This document shows, in pieces, positions 25,213-36,417 of a stretch of DNA of 64,000 nucleotides. This DNA is from Gibbula magus (lineage: Eukaryota > Mollusca > Gastropoda > Trochida > Trochidae), in assembly GCA_936450465.1 (NCBI GenBank), contig OW388291.1, positions 75,725,936-75,789,935 on the forward strand, written 5' to 3'. The translations under genes and the position numbers were made by a program. Position 1 is the stretch's first letter. Each line of letters starts with the position of its first letter. A model generated the notes under the pieces. The model was not told the origin of the DNA and did not search any database. It saw only the letters and a list, made by a program, of their open reading frames with translations.

Positions 25213-26333
25213 ATATGCTTGAGTAAATGTAACATTTGACCTTTTTCCCTAAATGGTAATATAAATATGCCTACCATTAGCCATGGAACATATCATTTGG
25301 AAAAAACAAACTTCTGGATAAAAAAATCTTGCTTTTCATCGGTATCCAACTTCAAAATGCCATTCTAAGATTAGAAATATCCTTTGTTAACGATCTACGA
25401 TTCCTGTTATTTAACTATTCAAGAAAGGTTTGGCACTAATTCATTAGCAGATAAAGGATTAAGGTTTAGATATACCTAACTTATCAACTTCACATTGACA
25501 AGAGGAAACTGGAGACAGCATGAAGTACCCTGCAAATAATGATTGAATTAAAACTTGTTACATTTACTTACAGATCAGCACATATTTGTATTAACAATGA
25601 GGGAAATTTCAAACTTAAATTTAGTATACTTTTTAAAAAAGCATTCAGAAGATGCTGTACTATAAGAAGACAGTTTAATGGATAATATCTTTTTTATTTG
25701 CTTATCACGACTGTAGTGTTTAACGTGTCAATATTGTTCCATTTCTTCAAAATGTAACTAATAGTAGTTCCTTGAAGATGGACACAGGGAGCTGTTTGAC
25801 TAACATCATCAGGTGAGTGACTTCTTATAGAACGACTCTGCTGACCAATACATGTCCCTACTTTGCAGAATACTGGCTGTGTGGTCATGATAAACATGGT
25901 TGACCGGTGACATTTGGGATCACATCTCCCTGGACAATATAGTGCTTTCCTGTCTATTTGAGCAAATTCCTATGTAGACGTGAATGCATGACAAAAGAAT
26001 GTCCTCTCCATGTCATCTAATGAGCATTTGTTAAGCTCACCTCCCTGAGAATAATACCAATGCTTTTGGAACTCTTTCAGTAGTGCAATGTGATATACAA
26101 TGATATCCCCTCCACTGCATAGTATAACCATGAATGGAGACAGAAGGTTCCACTGACAAAGTGATTACACTTCATTCTCTGCCAAACAAAGTCAGTTCAT
26201 TTTGCTAATGATATGACTGTTGTTAACCAAGACTAGACACATACTGACAACAACAGCAACCTAAAGATCATGACCTCAGTAGAAGTACAGCATGACATTC
26301 AATGTTAGTCCGAGAAAATAGGTGATATTGAAG

Positions 26334-26650
26334 GTGAGGTAGGGTGAATTTTGGTTAACACCGCTGTCAAGAGTATTTCACTTATAATCCCGGCTGCAAG
26401 TATTATTGCAGGGAGAAAGCCTGAAAGGCCATAATGGCTATGCATTGCAGTAAAACCTGCAAGCAGCAGCTGGAGCTAGCAAACCATTGGTGGTACTGTG
26501 CTGAAATTCAGTGCAGCATTGCACCAAAACCTTACTATATGTAGAACAGTTCTTCACAGCAGACAAAATTACCGAGTCCCTAGCGGGATTTGAACCTCAG
26601 ACCTCTTGATTCAAAGCTGAACGCTCTTACCAATTCACTATTCCGCCCAT
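26334..26650 (-). mobile_element. tRNA-derived SINE, second copy, perfect 12-bp TSD
   Basis: This is the same family as 11073-11386, inverted. The GGTGAGG-type tail is at the left end and the tRNA head at the right, with the B box inverted at 26585-26595. It is flanked by perfect direct repeats GTGATATTGAAG at 26322-26333 and 26651-26662. It is diverged from the first copy (a slightly degenerate A box and tail), so it is an older insertion. Non-coding. Confidence 0.9.
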
Positions 26651-26662
26651 GTGATATTGAAG

Positions 26663-28228
26663 AGATATCCCAGTCTCAAAGAAGCTAGATCTTGAGGAAA
26701 CAAACAACCATGATTCCTGGTATTGAGGATCATCTCAAAATAACCAAACTGTCAGAAACATCAATTTAAAACTCAAAACCTCAGCTTGACGTCCATCCAC
26801 GCTCCAGATCATGGGAACACATACACACAGTGTCACACACAAACTGAGAACAGTACATTGGTCGCGGATAAATTGTGGCTGGCCGTCTAGAAATTGGGTT
26901 TGTGTGATCAACACTCACTGACCTTGGCACTTAAGATTGATTTCTTACCAATTTCCTGCCTTAATTGGATGGGGCTTGGTTTGAAGTGGAAATTCTTATA
27001 ATCCAGTTTCTTCAGCAAACAGTCAATCTGACATCTTTCATTGACCATTTCACGCAAGGAGTTGATCAATTCAGATGAAAATGAGCTGTTAAAATTGATA
27101 ACCAATTTAAAAACAAATCATTTTCAGTATCATAAAATCATTAACTAATTTGGCAACTCATACATGTTCTGTAAATCTATACAGGTATTGTTATGTAAAT
27201 ATTTATTCTGTTGGATAAACATTGATATGTTATGCTTTAATTTAGAGCAAGAATGCAGTATTGTCAGAATAAACAAACACTCCAGAATATTCTAAACAAG
27301 AATAAAAATGTCCTACATTTGGAATAGATACCAGTTCAAACTTCCATGACCCAATTTCAGAATGCTCAAACTCTCATTAGGCTTTGAATCATTGTAAATC
27401 CTTCAGTCAAAACTATTGCCTAATCATCCATCACATTCCAAGGTGACTTGTGCTCAAATGTGATCCTGAAAACTGTATGAACATACACACTCTGACATGG
27501 TTTGAAGACAATTAAACTCCCAGACAAATCATTCGCCAAAGGTTTAAAACCATTCCTTGAAAATTCACTCAATAAAGAGGTTCAGAATGATAACATACAT
27601 GGGTGTTTCCTGCTGACAAGGGGCTAGTTTTAGCCACATATCACACTGATATTACAGATTTCAATATCATAAAGTTCTTCGAGACAGGGATTCAAACATT
27701 GACAACATAAGCAGGTTTAAAGTTGCGAGTGGTCTGGGCCTATATAACAGTGGAGACGTGAGCACTGAGCTAAGATAGCTGTATGGCAAGCTCACTTTGT
27801 GCTAATGATATCCCCAGGGACTCTGAAGCATGTTGAGGACTCCATCAGACTGACTGCATGACTTCAAGTTTCTTACAATCTCCCCACCACATGATGGAAC
27901 ATGTGACAGTAAAGAGAGGAGCGATCTTTCCAGTAGGTGACTGAATGTGTTACAGACAACTTTCTCATTTAGGATGATTGATTGTATTACAGAGCACAGA
28001 ATCTTTATAAATATGGTCCCAGGAGGTCGTTGCACATAACAACCACACCACCATGGTAACCTTAGTGCCACCCATTGACACTGCGCTGAGGCAACCTGAC
28101 TCCGTGACTTAAAATCATCTTAGAGTCTAAAACAGAATCCATGCTGTTTCAGAGTACAACCTGAATGGTAAGATAACCTCAGTGACATATTTCAAGAGAT
28201 AACCTCTGGCCAAGGACCGTTTTTAAAC
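26663..28228. other. Non-coding stretch
   Basis: A/T-rich sequence with an 89-codon minus-strand frame at 27802-28071 that shows no domain or splice support. The segment near 28040-28130 has words such as GGTAACCTTAGTG that also occur in the MITE at 29989-30103, so it may be an older relative. Confidence 0.3.
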
Positions 28229-28239
28229 TAGAAGAGCGT

Positions 28240-29835
28240 TTGCGGGACACCGCAAAAGCAGAGCAGCTCCGAAACTTTGGGTCTCGCCTTTCCCTGTTCC
28301 GCCTTCTCCTCAGCAAAAATAAAATGGGAATTTTTTTGGACAAAATGTTTTTCATTATTCAAGTTATTCTAACAAGTTGAATCATCACTGGGGTCACTTT
28401 TCACAACTTTGTTCTTAAAAACTATTTCTGATTTCAAAATTAGATCAAAAGATTAACATGGCCTTAACCAATATCTCATGACCTTGAACTTGACGTTCAA
28501 GGTCACACCATCAATGATTACTTTTCATTGTGTATAACAATCATGCAATGACTCAATAGTGCTCATTGTTAACATAAGGCATATTCACAATAGCACGCTT
28601 AAGTTGTGACCTTGCTGTGACCTTAACCTTTGACAGATTTTAGCAAAAACGTTTTCAAATCTTGGTCTTTCTCCATAGTTGATATATACCAAGTTAGGGG
28701 CTGATAGCACAGAAGTTGTTGAAGTTATCGTGTTTACAAGGATTTTTGTAGTGATTTCAGAACTCATGACCTTGACCTTTGACCTTGAATGTGAGCATAT
28801 CAAAATGTTTCCCCAGGTGTACAAGAAAGAAGCTATATATATGAGGTGTTGATACCTTCATGGAAAAAAGTTATTAAGTGATTTCAGAACTGGTGACCTT
28901 GACCCTATCTCGTGAATTTGACCTTTAAAATTTAAGGTCACTCAATCAGTGATCACTTTTCATTGTGTATAACAATCATTTAATGATTCAAAGTGTTAAT
29001 AGTTGAAATAAGACATTTTCGCAAAAGCATGCTTAAGTCGTGCCCTCGCTGTGACCTTGACCTTTGACGGATGTTAGCGAAAACCTTTTCAAATCTTGGC
29101 CTTTCTCCATAGTTAATGTACACCAAATAAGAGCCTGATACTACAAATATTTTTCAAGTTATCGTGTTTACAAGGATTTTTTTAGCGATTTCAGAACTCG
29201 TGACCTTGACCTTTGACCTTGAATGTGAACATGTCAAAATCATCCACCAGGTTTATAAGAAAGAAGCTATGTATATGAGGTGTTAAAACCTTCTTGGGAA
29301 AAGGTTATTTAGAGGTTTCAGAACTGGTGACCTTGACCATATTTCGTGACCTTGACCTTTTAAATTCAAGGTCACACAATCAGTGATCACTTTTCATTGT
29401 GTATAACAATCATTTAATGATTTAAAGTGTTGATAGTTGAAATAAGACATTTTCGCAAAAGCATGCTTAAGTCGTGCCCTCGCTGTGACCTTGACCTTTG
29501 ACGGATGTTAGCGAAAACCTTTTCAAATCTTGGCCTTTCTCCATAGTTAATGTACACCAAATAAGAGCCTGATACTACAAATATTTTTCAAGTTATCGTG
29601 TTTACAAGGATTTTTTTAGCGATTTCAGAACTCGTGACCTTGACCTTTGACCTTGAATATGAACATGTCAAAAAAATTCCCCAGGGGCATAAGTAAGAAG
29701 TTATGTATATGAGTTCTCAAAACCTTCTAGGAAAAAAGTTATAGCGAATACAAAATGCGCGTGCGGCGGCGGCGGCGGCGGCGACGGAAACTGCGCAAAA
29801 ACTGATAGCAGCTCCGACTTAGTCGGAGCTGCTAA
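28240..29835. repeat. Repeat of about 434-bp units rich in TGACCTTGA motifs
   Basis: Three tandem units (landmark CACTTTTCATTGTGTATAAC near 28518, 28953 and 29386) repeat with a period of about 433-435 bp. Units 2 and 3 are nearly identical; unit 1 is more diverged. Each carries several TGACCTTGA words, often as TGACCTTGACCTTTGACC, and an inverted pair with TCAAGGTCA between units. The array is bounded on the left by GCGTTTGCGGGACACCGC and GCAGAGCAGCTCCG, and on the right by a short GCG run (about 29763-29783) and a CAGCTCCGACT palindrome. No protein-coding frame; probably part of a larger dispersed molluscan repeat. Confidence 0.8.
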
Positions 29836-29988
29836 TAAGCCCAGAGACATGGGGAACACTGTGGGTCATGGAATTCCAAGTGTCAAAGTTCTTTGCATAT
29901 GCATACAAAACTCAGGTCCCTCCAAGGTTGCAGAGGGATTGCAAAACACAAAACTGATGTTGATTATCTTAATGACGTTTCAGACCAG

Positions 29989-30103
29989 GGCCTCCTTTCA
30001 CAAAGCAACCTTTAACATAGTTAACCTTAAGTCCCATACTTAACATTGCACTAAGGTAACCTTAGTGACTTGCGATCACCTTAGCGCTTTGTGAAAGGAG
30101 GCC
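29989..30103. mobile_element. MITE with 18-bp TIRs
   Basis: A 115-bp unit with perfect terminal inverted repeats GGCCTCCTTTCACAAAGC (29989-30006) and its inverse (30086-30103). Inner words such as GGTAACCTTAGTG also pair with AAGGTTA-type words. Non-coding. A target duplication is not evident. Confidence 0.75.
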
Positions 30104-30828
30104 AAGGACATGAAAACATAGTCTTAATTCCTTTCAATCGATATGTTAATATATCTTGTGTAGGGAAGTAGCTATCTCTGACAGTTCAGGCGACAATAGA
30201 TACCAATAGATAATCTATCCTGATAACAGAGAAGTTCTAAGGTCTACTGATGACACTATCAGGCATTGCTAATGTGCACAAGGAGACCAAGATGAAATTC
30301 CCCAATGACATTTATTTTCATATATCTACCAATTTTACAATTCAGCAATCTTCATTTACAATTTCTTTTTTTTAATTTAGGTCAGTAGACATGACCCGGC
30401 AATTCCTCATATGTTTATTTCTATTTCATCAACCATCAAAATGTTTGAGAGTATGACCCATTTTTTATTTATTTTCACAATCCAAAAGTTAATGAAGTGA
30501 AGACTGATATCATGTAGGCAAACTAGCAAAGACTGATACTGGAAGTGAATTCTATATATTTCTATCTAGGCATCAAAAGAAAGACATTCTCATGAGTAAA
30601 GCAAATCACCAAAATGAAGATTTATACACATTTGCAGTCTGTAAATGGACATATAGAACAGACAAGGTGTCCTGTGAGAATTATCAAGGTATAACTGGAA
30701 CAAAAACTAATCTTTCACCCAAATCCAACAAAACTGAACCATTCCCAAAACTCCAGACCTAATAATTATCTTATTCGAACATTTTGGAGTATAGCTGAAT
30801 TTGGAGATAATTAAAGTACTAATTTAAA
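30104..30828. other. Non-coding stretch
   Basis: A/T-rich sequence; no exon, repeat or RNA gene could be supported. Confidence 0.3.
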
Positions 30829-30831
30829 TAG

Positions 30832-31025
30832 GGATGTAGCTCAGTTGGTAGTGCACTTGCTCATCACCAAGAGGTCTGGGTTCAATTCAAGGCCTTGCTT
30901 TAACCAATAAATGTTACGAGAGTAAATTTGTGTCCTTGCTAGGCAGTCAGCATTATAAGGACAGAACAAAGTTGGTGCTGCATAGTGATTGATTGTGTCA
31001 GCTCCATCCTGACAAGTTGTTTTTC
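30832..31025 (+). mobile_element. tRNA-headed SINE or tRNA-derived fragment
   Basis: GGGATGTAGCTCAGTTGGTA gives a clear A box, and GGTTCAATTC, about 40 nt later, gives a B box. The 5' and 3' ends of the would-be tRNA do not pair into an acceptor stem, so this is not a working tRNA gene. It differs from the SINE family at 11.1 and 26.3 kb. The 3' boundary is approximate because no target duplication was found. Confidence 0.55.
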
Positions 31026-31929
31026 ACAAAATTCTCAATCTATCAATCAGTGTTCTATGAGGTCAAACTCTTGATTACTTTGATACACGTAATGTAACAT
31101 TTCTTACCAGTTCCTTTCTCAAACAAGTGTTGGCAAACAACATTCTTACTACCAAATCAAAACATAGTCCATCCATTTCTTCTTGGCATATCACAATAAT
31201 CCTTGACCTTGAAAACCATCTGAAGGTTATTTGAATTGGCGAGTGCTAGCAGATGCCTTGAAACCAAATGTGAACTAAAAGCATTTATAATTCTTAAAAT
31301 ATTTGAAAATAATTTTACCATAAAATTATAACAGAAAATAGCTTTGAGTGATTGAAATGGAAAGTTGACGCAAGTGTAAGTGTCATCATGAATTTTCAAA
31401 TAATTTAAGGACCTTTTAACCCTGAGACTTTGTTGAGCATATCTGGAAAGGCTCCTGATTCTAAAACATATATCAGCTCATGTGGAAACTGCTGTGAAGA
31501 CCTACATGAGCATCTCTAGAGAGGAATTTAGAGAGATATTGGAGGTGACAGTTCCTCTGGAGATGCTGGTGCGGCAGCGCTGAGAGACCAAATGTGTCAC
31601 TTGAATTAGATTGAACACTTCCCAAACGCAAATTCGAAAAGATAAAACTATTTGGAAGAGCAATTCAAAATGTACTTTACTCACACATATAATTTTCAAC
31701 TTGGGAGATCCAAAGACAATTTTTTAAATAGAGGTCAACTTTTATTTTTGCAACCTCATGGCCGATGATCCCTTAAAAGCTTTTCTGAAATAGAAGCTGA
31801 CTATAGACATTTTGTGAAATGTTTATCAATTCTTCTGTCATATTTTCGAATTAGAATGTTTAAAAACAAGACAGGCATTTCAAACACTAACTTAATGAAT
31901 GACATTGAAGTCCAGCCTACAACTCGACT
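31026..31929. other. Non-coding stretch left of the transposon
   Basis: A/T-rich with short ORFs only; nothing supportable. The left end of the transposon-like segment begins near 31930. Confidence 0.3.
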
Positions 31930-31933
31930 GCTT

Positions 31934-32547
31934 AGAGCCAGAAGGGCTTATCTCACAAAATGATACTTAGCGGCAAATCAACTTTAAAGTTTGGCATTGT
32001 CTATAAAATCATCTTTTGTATGTACATTTCATTTTGTTAGTAAATGATGTGCAACATATGCCTCCCAACACTTTCACTGAAGATCAGTTCATTATTTTCA
32101 AATATGAAGTAATTAGACCCTCATTAGGAGATAAGCCCTTCTGGTTCTGAGGCACTTTTACCAATGTGCTTAGTGCCAGAAGGGCTCAAGTCACATTTTT
32201 TCAGTTATAAGTGTATATGTTTAGTCTTTTATGTTGTGAATTTTCAATTATATGTGTCACCTCTCTGCAGACTTAAAGCAACACCAAAATAAGTTAATTC
32301 GTTGATGTGGTAGGATCTGGTTAATGTGTTCTTTGGTTCAACTGTTTGTTGTTACCATTTCATCTTTCCCATAGTCACTTGCGCAAGGGATCATTCTTAC
32401 CACAATAGATACAACATACTTCCATTTAATCGGATAACCTTTCTATTTAACATTCATTTAAACATGATTTTATGATTAATTTCGATAAGCCCTTTTGGCG
32501 CTAAGGTGATATGACCAATATTTTAGTGCCAGAAGGGCTTAAGTCAC
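31934..32547. repeat. Left array of CCAGAAGGGCTTA motifs
   Basis: Five copies in alternating orientation: forward at 31934, inverted at 32128, forward at 32168, inverted at 32484 and forward at 32523. The last four form two modules in which an inverted copy and a forward copy face each other across a short spacer containing ACCAAT (32128-32194 and 32484-32547). Each module can form a hairpin. The forward copies continue as AAGTCAC or ATCTCAC. The arrangement is typical of transposase-binding subterminal repeats. Confidence 0.8.
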
Positions 32548-32864
32548 ATTCTTCACACCTTAAATTCAAAATGGTAAAGACATGAAGCTGTGTATTAAAG
32601 AATGTTTTCTTGAAAAGGTAACATAATTATTTTGTTGTTTGTTGTGTTACAAATCTAACAGTGTGATTTAATACATAAATAGGATGTGACTTTTTTCCAT
32701 AATTACCCTAAATGAATTTTCAAGTTCTTGACAATTTGATCAAAAGTGTCTATCGCTAAATTGAAAATAATAATTTTATATCGTAAATGTCAATAAATCC
32801 TTTTCTTTAAACTATTTTTATCGAATATTGAAACACAAGGAGTTGAATCATATTTACATAAACA

Positions 32865-32870
32865 TTTATT
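32865..32870 (-). promoter_or_regulatory. Candidate polyadenylation signal of OTU-DDE gene
   Basis: AATAAA on the minus strand about 270 nt downstream of the stop at 33138. It lies inside the left motif-bounded end, so the transcript would terminate within the element. Confidence 0.35.
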
Positions 32871-33137
32871 ACAGCAATTTAATCAAACATCATCATCAGC
32901 TCTGCATTCTACTTAATAGTGTAGTAGTAATTTAAGCTTTCTTTAAAAGGAAACAACTACAATCATACTACACAGTCATGTACATGTACTGTACATGCAC
33001 ATCAGAATATACATTTTTAAAAAAGATATCTTAAACATTGCATAACACTTAATGATATACAAGTGAGCACTTATTCAATGATCGAACTTTGGTAGTATTT
33101 ATCTCACTTTGAACAAATTCTAGACAGCAATTATTGT

Positions 33138-36100
33138 TCAATCATTGAGTCCCTCACATTCCTCACGGGCATCTGGTTGAGGTAGACGATCAGTTACTGT
33201 ACTTGAGGCTGGCAGATTGTAGTAGAACTGATGGTGAACTTCAGGGATCACTCCTGATGTGCAGAGGGACAACAAATCTTTCTTCTTTTTGTGGGAAATT
33301 GGCAGTTTGGAAGAATACTTTTGCCTTGGCTGGGTGATCTGAACTTGACCCTTGTCTGATGGTCGACCCCTCTGTTTCTGTCTATTTGTGTTTATGGTAG
33401 TGAATGCCTCATCTCTGTAGTCATATTTGACAAACATCATCCCAGGTTCTTCTTTGCGTACTTGCAGAACTCTGATCTTCATCCATTTAATTCTTGAACC
33501 TGTTGTATCAAATACTAGATTTCTGAAATTAGAGCTTGCATACTTATGGAAGTCCAAAATTTGTCTAAAGTTGAGAGGATGTACTGAATAGGGATTTTTC
33601 CTGCGTGCCATCTGTACAACAGTGTCCCATTGGCTTGGTTCAAAAATAGAAGTTTTCTTTTTTGCATTGTCAATGGCCGCATGCATGGAGTCGCACTCCA
33701 TTTGAGTGTGGCCAGTTTCCAAAAATTTCTGTTCCACCACTTGCAGATTTGGTATCGATGTGACTGCATAGTGTAATGCTGTAGCCACATATCTGTTGCG
33801 ATTTTGGCCAGTACAGTTGTCTGAAAAGAATGTTACATATTTTACATGGCTTGGTAGAGAATTTAAATACAATAGGAGACATGTTGCAATTTCAGATGAC
33901 CCTCTTGCCCCATGGCTCTCATTCCAAAGATAGCATGTTCCATTTTGGTCACCTAAGGAATAGAAAGATAAGTTGTAACTGCAAAGTTTACGCTTATAAT
34001 ATACTTGGCTCACAAGGGAACAGGGTGTTGTTAGAACTGCTTGGAGATCAAATGTTACAGCATGAGTTTCCTGATGTTTCCTGGCTATTTCTTTTGCTAT
34101 TTCTTTTTCCTTTCTTGCCTCTTTTTTCATAAGCTGATGTTCATCATACTTCAACTTCAGGTCTTCACCTGAAGCTTCAGAGTTTTGCTGTTCGTATCTG
34201 TTGCAAAGCTCACATTGGTCCTTCTTTGGTTTGAAGAAGTACAGGTTGTACTCGGTGTTGAAGACTCGTCGGTATATGTTCTCATTTACATGTTCAATCC
34301 CCCTGTCAATGCAGTGTTCCTTGTAGAGTGAATACATTCTAACAACTGATAGGTCAGCAGCTAGATAATTCCGTGAAGAGTTCTTCCTAGTATAATGAGA
34401 CTTAACAGTTGGGAAGGATTCTATGTGTTCCCTTACCTTTGCTATTTGGTCCTCGTGTATCTTGTTGAAGGGATCATGTCGTCCACGTCTATCCTTTTCC
34501 GTATGCTTCCCTAATCTTTTCTTCTCAAGTGCTATTCGCATTTTCTTTTCACTGATGGCTAATGTGGTCAGAAAGAAACCTTTGCAAACGTTCACTCTTT
34601 CTCCATTTATAAGAAATGAAAAAATACGGTGAACAGTCCTTCTTTGTTTTTTCTTTGAAGTTTTTGTCTGTTTTTCTTGAATATTGTGTATGATGAAGTC
34701 GCGCTGTCTTTCATAGGATCCTAGCTGCCAAAATTCTTGAAATAATTGTGTACATTGTTCTCTTGAAACTTTTTCAGAACAGTGTAGTGCACATTTCGAG
34801 CAATCTTTGACATTTTGAGATTTATTCAAAACTTGCTGGCCACATGTGTTGACATTGCTCTGACCATGTAGTCGACTTTGCTTCCTTACATTTTTTTTCC
34901 AATTGTCAGGCATGGATTTCCTTTTCCTTGTCTTCTTCACAGACTTTGGGCTGATGTAGTCGGCTCCCTTTCTTGGCGTGACATTGATCCCTGGACCTGC
35001 ATGATTTTTCTTGGGTGTAGTGTGAACTTGAGGTACTACATCTTTCAATTTGTCATCTTGGCATGAAGGCGATTCAGTTAAAGAATCTTCAATGTCATCT
35101 GGAACACATGGATCATAATGTTCCCTGCCTGGAATACACATATAGGCCAGTGTCACAGGCTGCTTCACATCTTCTAAGGGCATTGAAGGTGTGATGTTGA
35201 TTACTTGTCGTGCATGTCTGCTTGTCAAGATGGTGATAGGTTGGTGGAACATGTTAGCTAGAGCAAGAGGAAGTAGATCCATAGTATCCTCAGACCAATG
35301 ACCCAAATTTTTAACGAGCTTCACCTGAGCTACATATGCTGCCTTATTAGTTATCCGTGGTAGAAAAGAGCTGTAGTGATAATAATGTTCAAGCAAGTGT
35401 TCGCAAAGTTTTTTCCTCAGATCTGTGATGCTGAGAGTCTTATCATTCATTGCAGTAAGCATTGCTTTAAAAAAGCAGTCACCATTCCTCAAAACTGGAA
35501 TTATCTTCATTTTTCTTGATTTTAGTAAGATGTCTAGCCTCTTCTGGTGCCACCTCCTTGCTATTTGAAGAAGTGCATGTTCCTCTTCACTTATGAGTAG
35601 AGCTTTCTTCAGATTGGTTGTTTCTTCAGCTACATCTTTCTGGTTTTGGTCATTGTCTGTTTGATAATCATCAGACAATTTGTAGTCTGGATCCAGTGGG
35701 TCATCAGACTCTGAGAATGACTCTGATTCCAATGAAGATTCTTGCTCATCTAGCTCCTCTCTCTGACGACTTAAGTGTCTTTTTGAAAGTTGATTTAATG
35801 GCAAATCATCTGATGAGGTCTCAGAAGATTCATCATGCTCTGAATGAGCCAGTAATGACTTTTTCCTTCTCAAATATGTTATCAAAGGTTTGTCATCATC
35901 TGAATCTGCATCATCTTCGACACTCTCATCTTGACACTTCTTAGTGTCTGCAATGTCATCATTTGAAGCTGCATCTTCTTCGACACTCTCATCTTCACAC
36001 TTCTTAGTGTCTGCAATGTCATCATTTGAAGCTGCATCTTCTTCGACACTCTCATCTTCACACTTCTTAGTGTCTGCAATGTCATCATTTGAAGCTGCAT

Positions 36101-36410
36101 CTTCTTCGACACTCTCATCTTCACACTTCTTAGTGTCTGCAATATCATCACTTGAAGCTGCATCTTCTTTGACACTCTCATCTTCACACTTCTTAGTGTC
36201 TGCAATGTCATCATTTGAAGCTGCATCTTCTTCGACACTCTCATCTTCACACTTCTTAGTGTCTGCAATGTCATCACTTGAAGCTGCATCTTCTTCGACA
36301 CTCTCATCTTCACACTTCTTAGTATCAGCATTATGTGTTCTGGATACTTCAGCAAGAACCTCTATAGCACCAGCAACAACGTCATCCTCCCAATCTGACC
36401 ACTCCGACAT
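33138..36410 (-). CDS. OTU-domain and transposase-like fusion protein
   Basis: 1090 codons in one exon. Order: short leader (SEWSDWEDD); seven acidic 21-residue repeats (28-174); an Asp/Ser-rich linker; an OTU-like domain with RNGDCFFKAM (candidate catalytic Cys312) and GREHYDP (His431); a basic linker; Cys motifs (CSKCALHC, and later CELCNRY) likely to bind zinc; a helical region; then an RNase-H-like core with FDLQ (Asp788), FFSDNCTGQNRN (Asp864) and GHTQMECDSM (His901, Asp907). The SDNCTGQN pattern marks a large animal group of transposon-derived proteins (recalled as DUF7869-type). Start choice: ATG 36410 lies 7 nt inside a good acceptor (TGCCTTTCAG, ending 36418), so a 5' UTR exon is likely, with candidate donor AAAAAG|GTAAAT at 37391/37390. 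The Asp usual three residues before the OTU Cys is Asn here. Function is inferred: transposition of the surrounding element, with a possible deubiquitinase accessory role. Confidence 0.85.
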   Translation of the reverse strand: MSEWSDWEDDVVAGAIEVLAEVSRTHNADTKKCEDESVEEDAASSDDIADTKKCEDESVEEDAASNDDIADTKKCEDESVKEDAASSDDIADTKKCEDESVEEDAASNDDIADTKKCEDESVEEDAASNDDIADTKKCEDESVEEDAASNDDIADTKKCQDESVEDDADSDDDKPLITYLRRKKSLLAHSEHDESSETSSDDLPLNQLSKRHLSRQREELDEQESSLESESFSESDDPLDPDYKLSDDYQTDNDQNQKDVAEETTNLKKALLISEEEHALLQIARRWHQKRLDILLKSRKMKIIPVLRNGDCFFKAMLTAMNDKTLSITDLRKKLCEHLLEHYYHYSSFLPRITNKAAYVAQVKLVKNLGHWSEDTMDLLPLALANMFHQPITILTSRHARQVINITPSMPLEDVKQPVTLAYMCIPGREHYDPCVPDDIEDSLTESPSCQDDKLKDVVPQVHTTPKKNHAGPGINVTPRKGADYISPKSVKKTRKRKSMPDNWKKNVRKQSRLHGQSNVNTCGQQVLNKSQNVKDCSKCALHCSEKVSREQCTQLFQEFWQLGSYERQRDFIIHNIQEKQTKTSKKKQRRTVHRIFSFLINGERVNVCKGFFLTTLAISEKKMRIALEKKRLGKHTEKDRRGRHDPFNKIHEDQIAKVREHIESFPTVKSHYTRKNSSRNYLAADLSVVRMYSLYKEHCIDRGIEHVNENIYRRVFNTEYNLYFFKPKKDQCELCNRYEQQNSEASGEDLKLKYDEHQLMKKEARKEKEIAKEIARKHQETHAVTFDLQAVLTTPCSLVSQVYYKRKLCSYNLSFYSLGDQNGTCYLWNESHGARGSSEIATCLLLYLNSLPSHVKYVTFFSDNCTGQNRNRYVATALHYAVTSIPNLQVVEQKFLETGHTQMECDSMHAAIDNAKKKTSIFEPSQWDTVVQMARRKNPYSVHPLNFRQILDFHKYASSNFRNLVFDTTGSRIKWMKIRVLQVRKEEPGMMFVKYDYRDEAFTTINTNRQKQRGRPSDKGQVQITQPRQKYSSKLPISHKKKKDLLSLCTSGVIPEVHHQFYYNLPASSTVTDRLPQPDAREECEGLND
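35889..36329 (-). repeat. Coding 63-bp minisatellite, seven copies
   Basis: Seven in-frame copies of a 63-bp unit encode ADTKKCEDESVEEDAAS and four more residues each. Copies 1-6 differ by one or two substitutions; copy 7 is diverged (CQDESVEDDADS). Because 63 is a multiple of three, copy-number change would not break the frame, so length polymorphism between individuals is likely. Confidence 0.95.
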
Positions 36411-36417
36411 ACTCAGT

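Larger units (their letters stand above)
18786..26321. other. Upstream intron/intergenic DNA, no supported exon
   Basis: The stonin 5' UTR must continue somewhere above the acceptor at 18786-18787, but no exon can be fixed. One donor-like site on the minus strand (AG|GTAGGTGG near 21235) is only a possibility. Apart from the foldback at 19.05 kb, a short 16-bp tandem repeat and X-box-like sites, nothing is supported; the short ORFs lack domains and splice support. Confidence 0.35.

Noticed and set aside
30832..30905. Functional tRNA gene
   Set aside because: A and B boxes are present, but the acceptor stem does not pair and the 3' half is degenerate.
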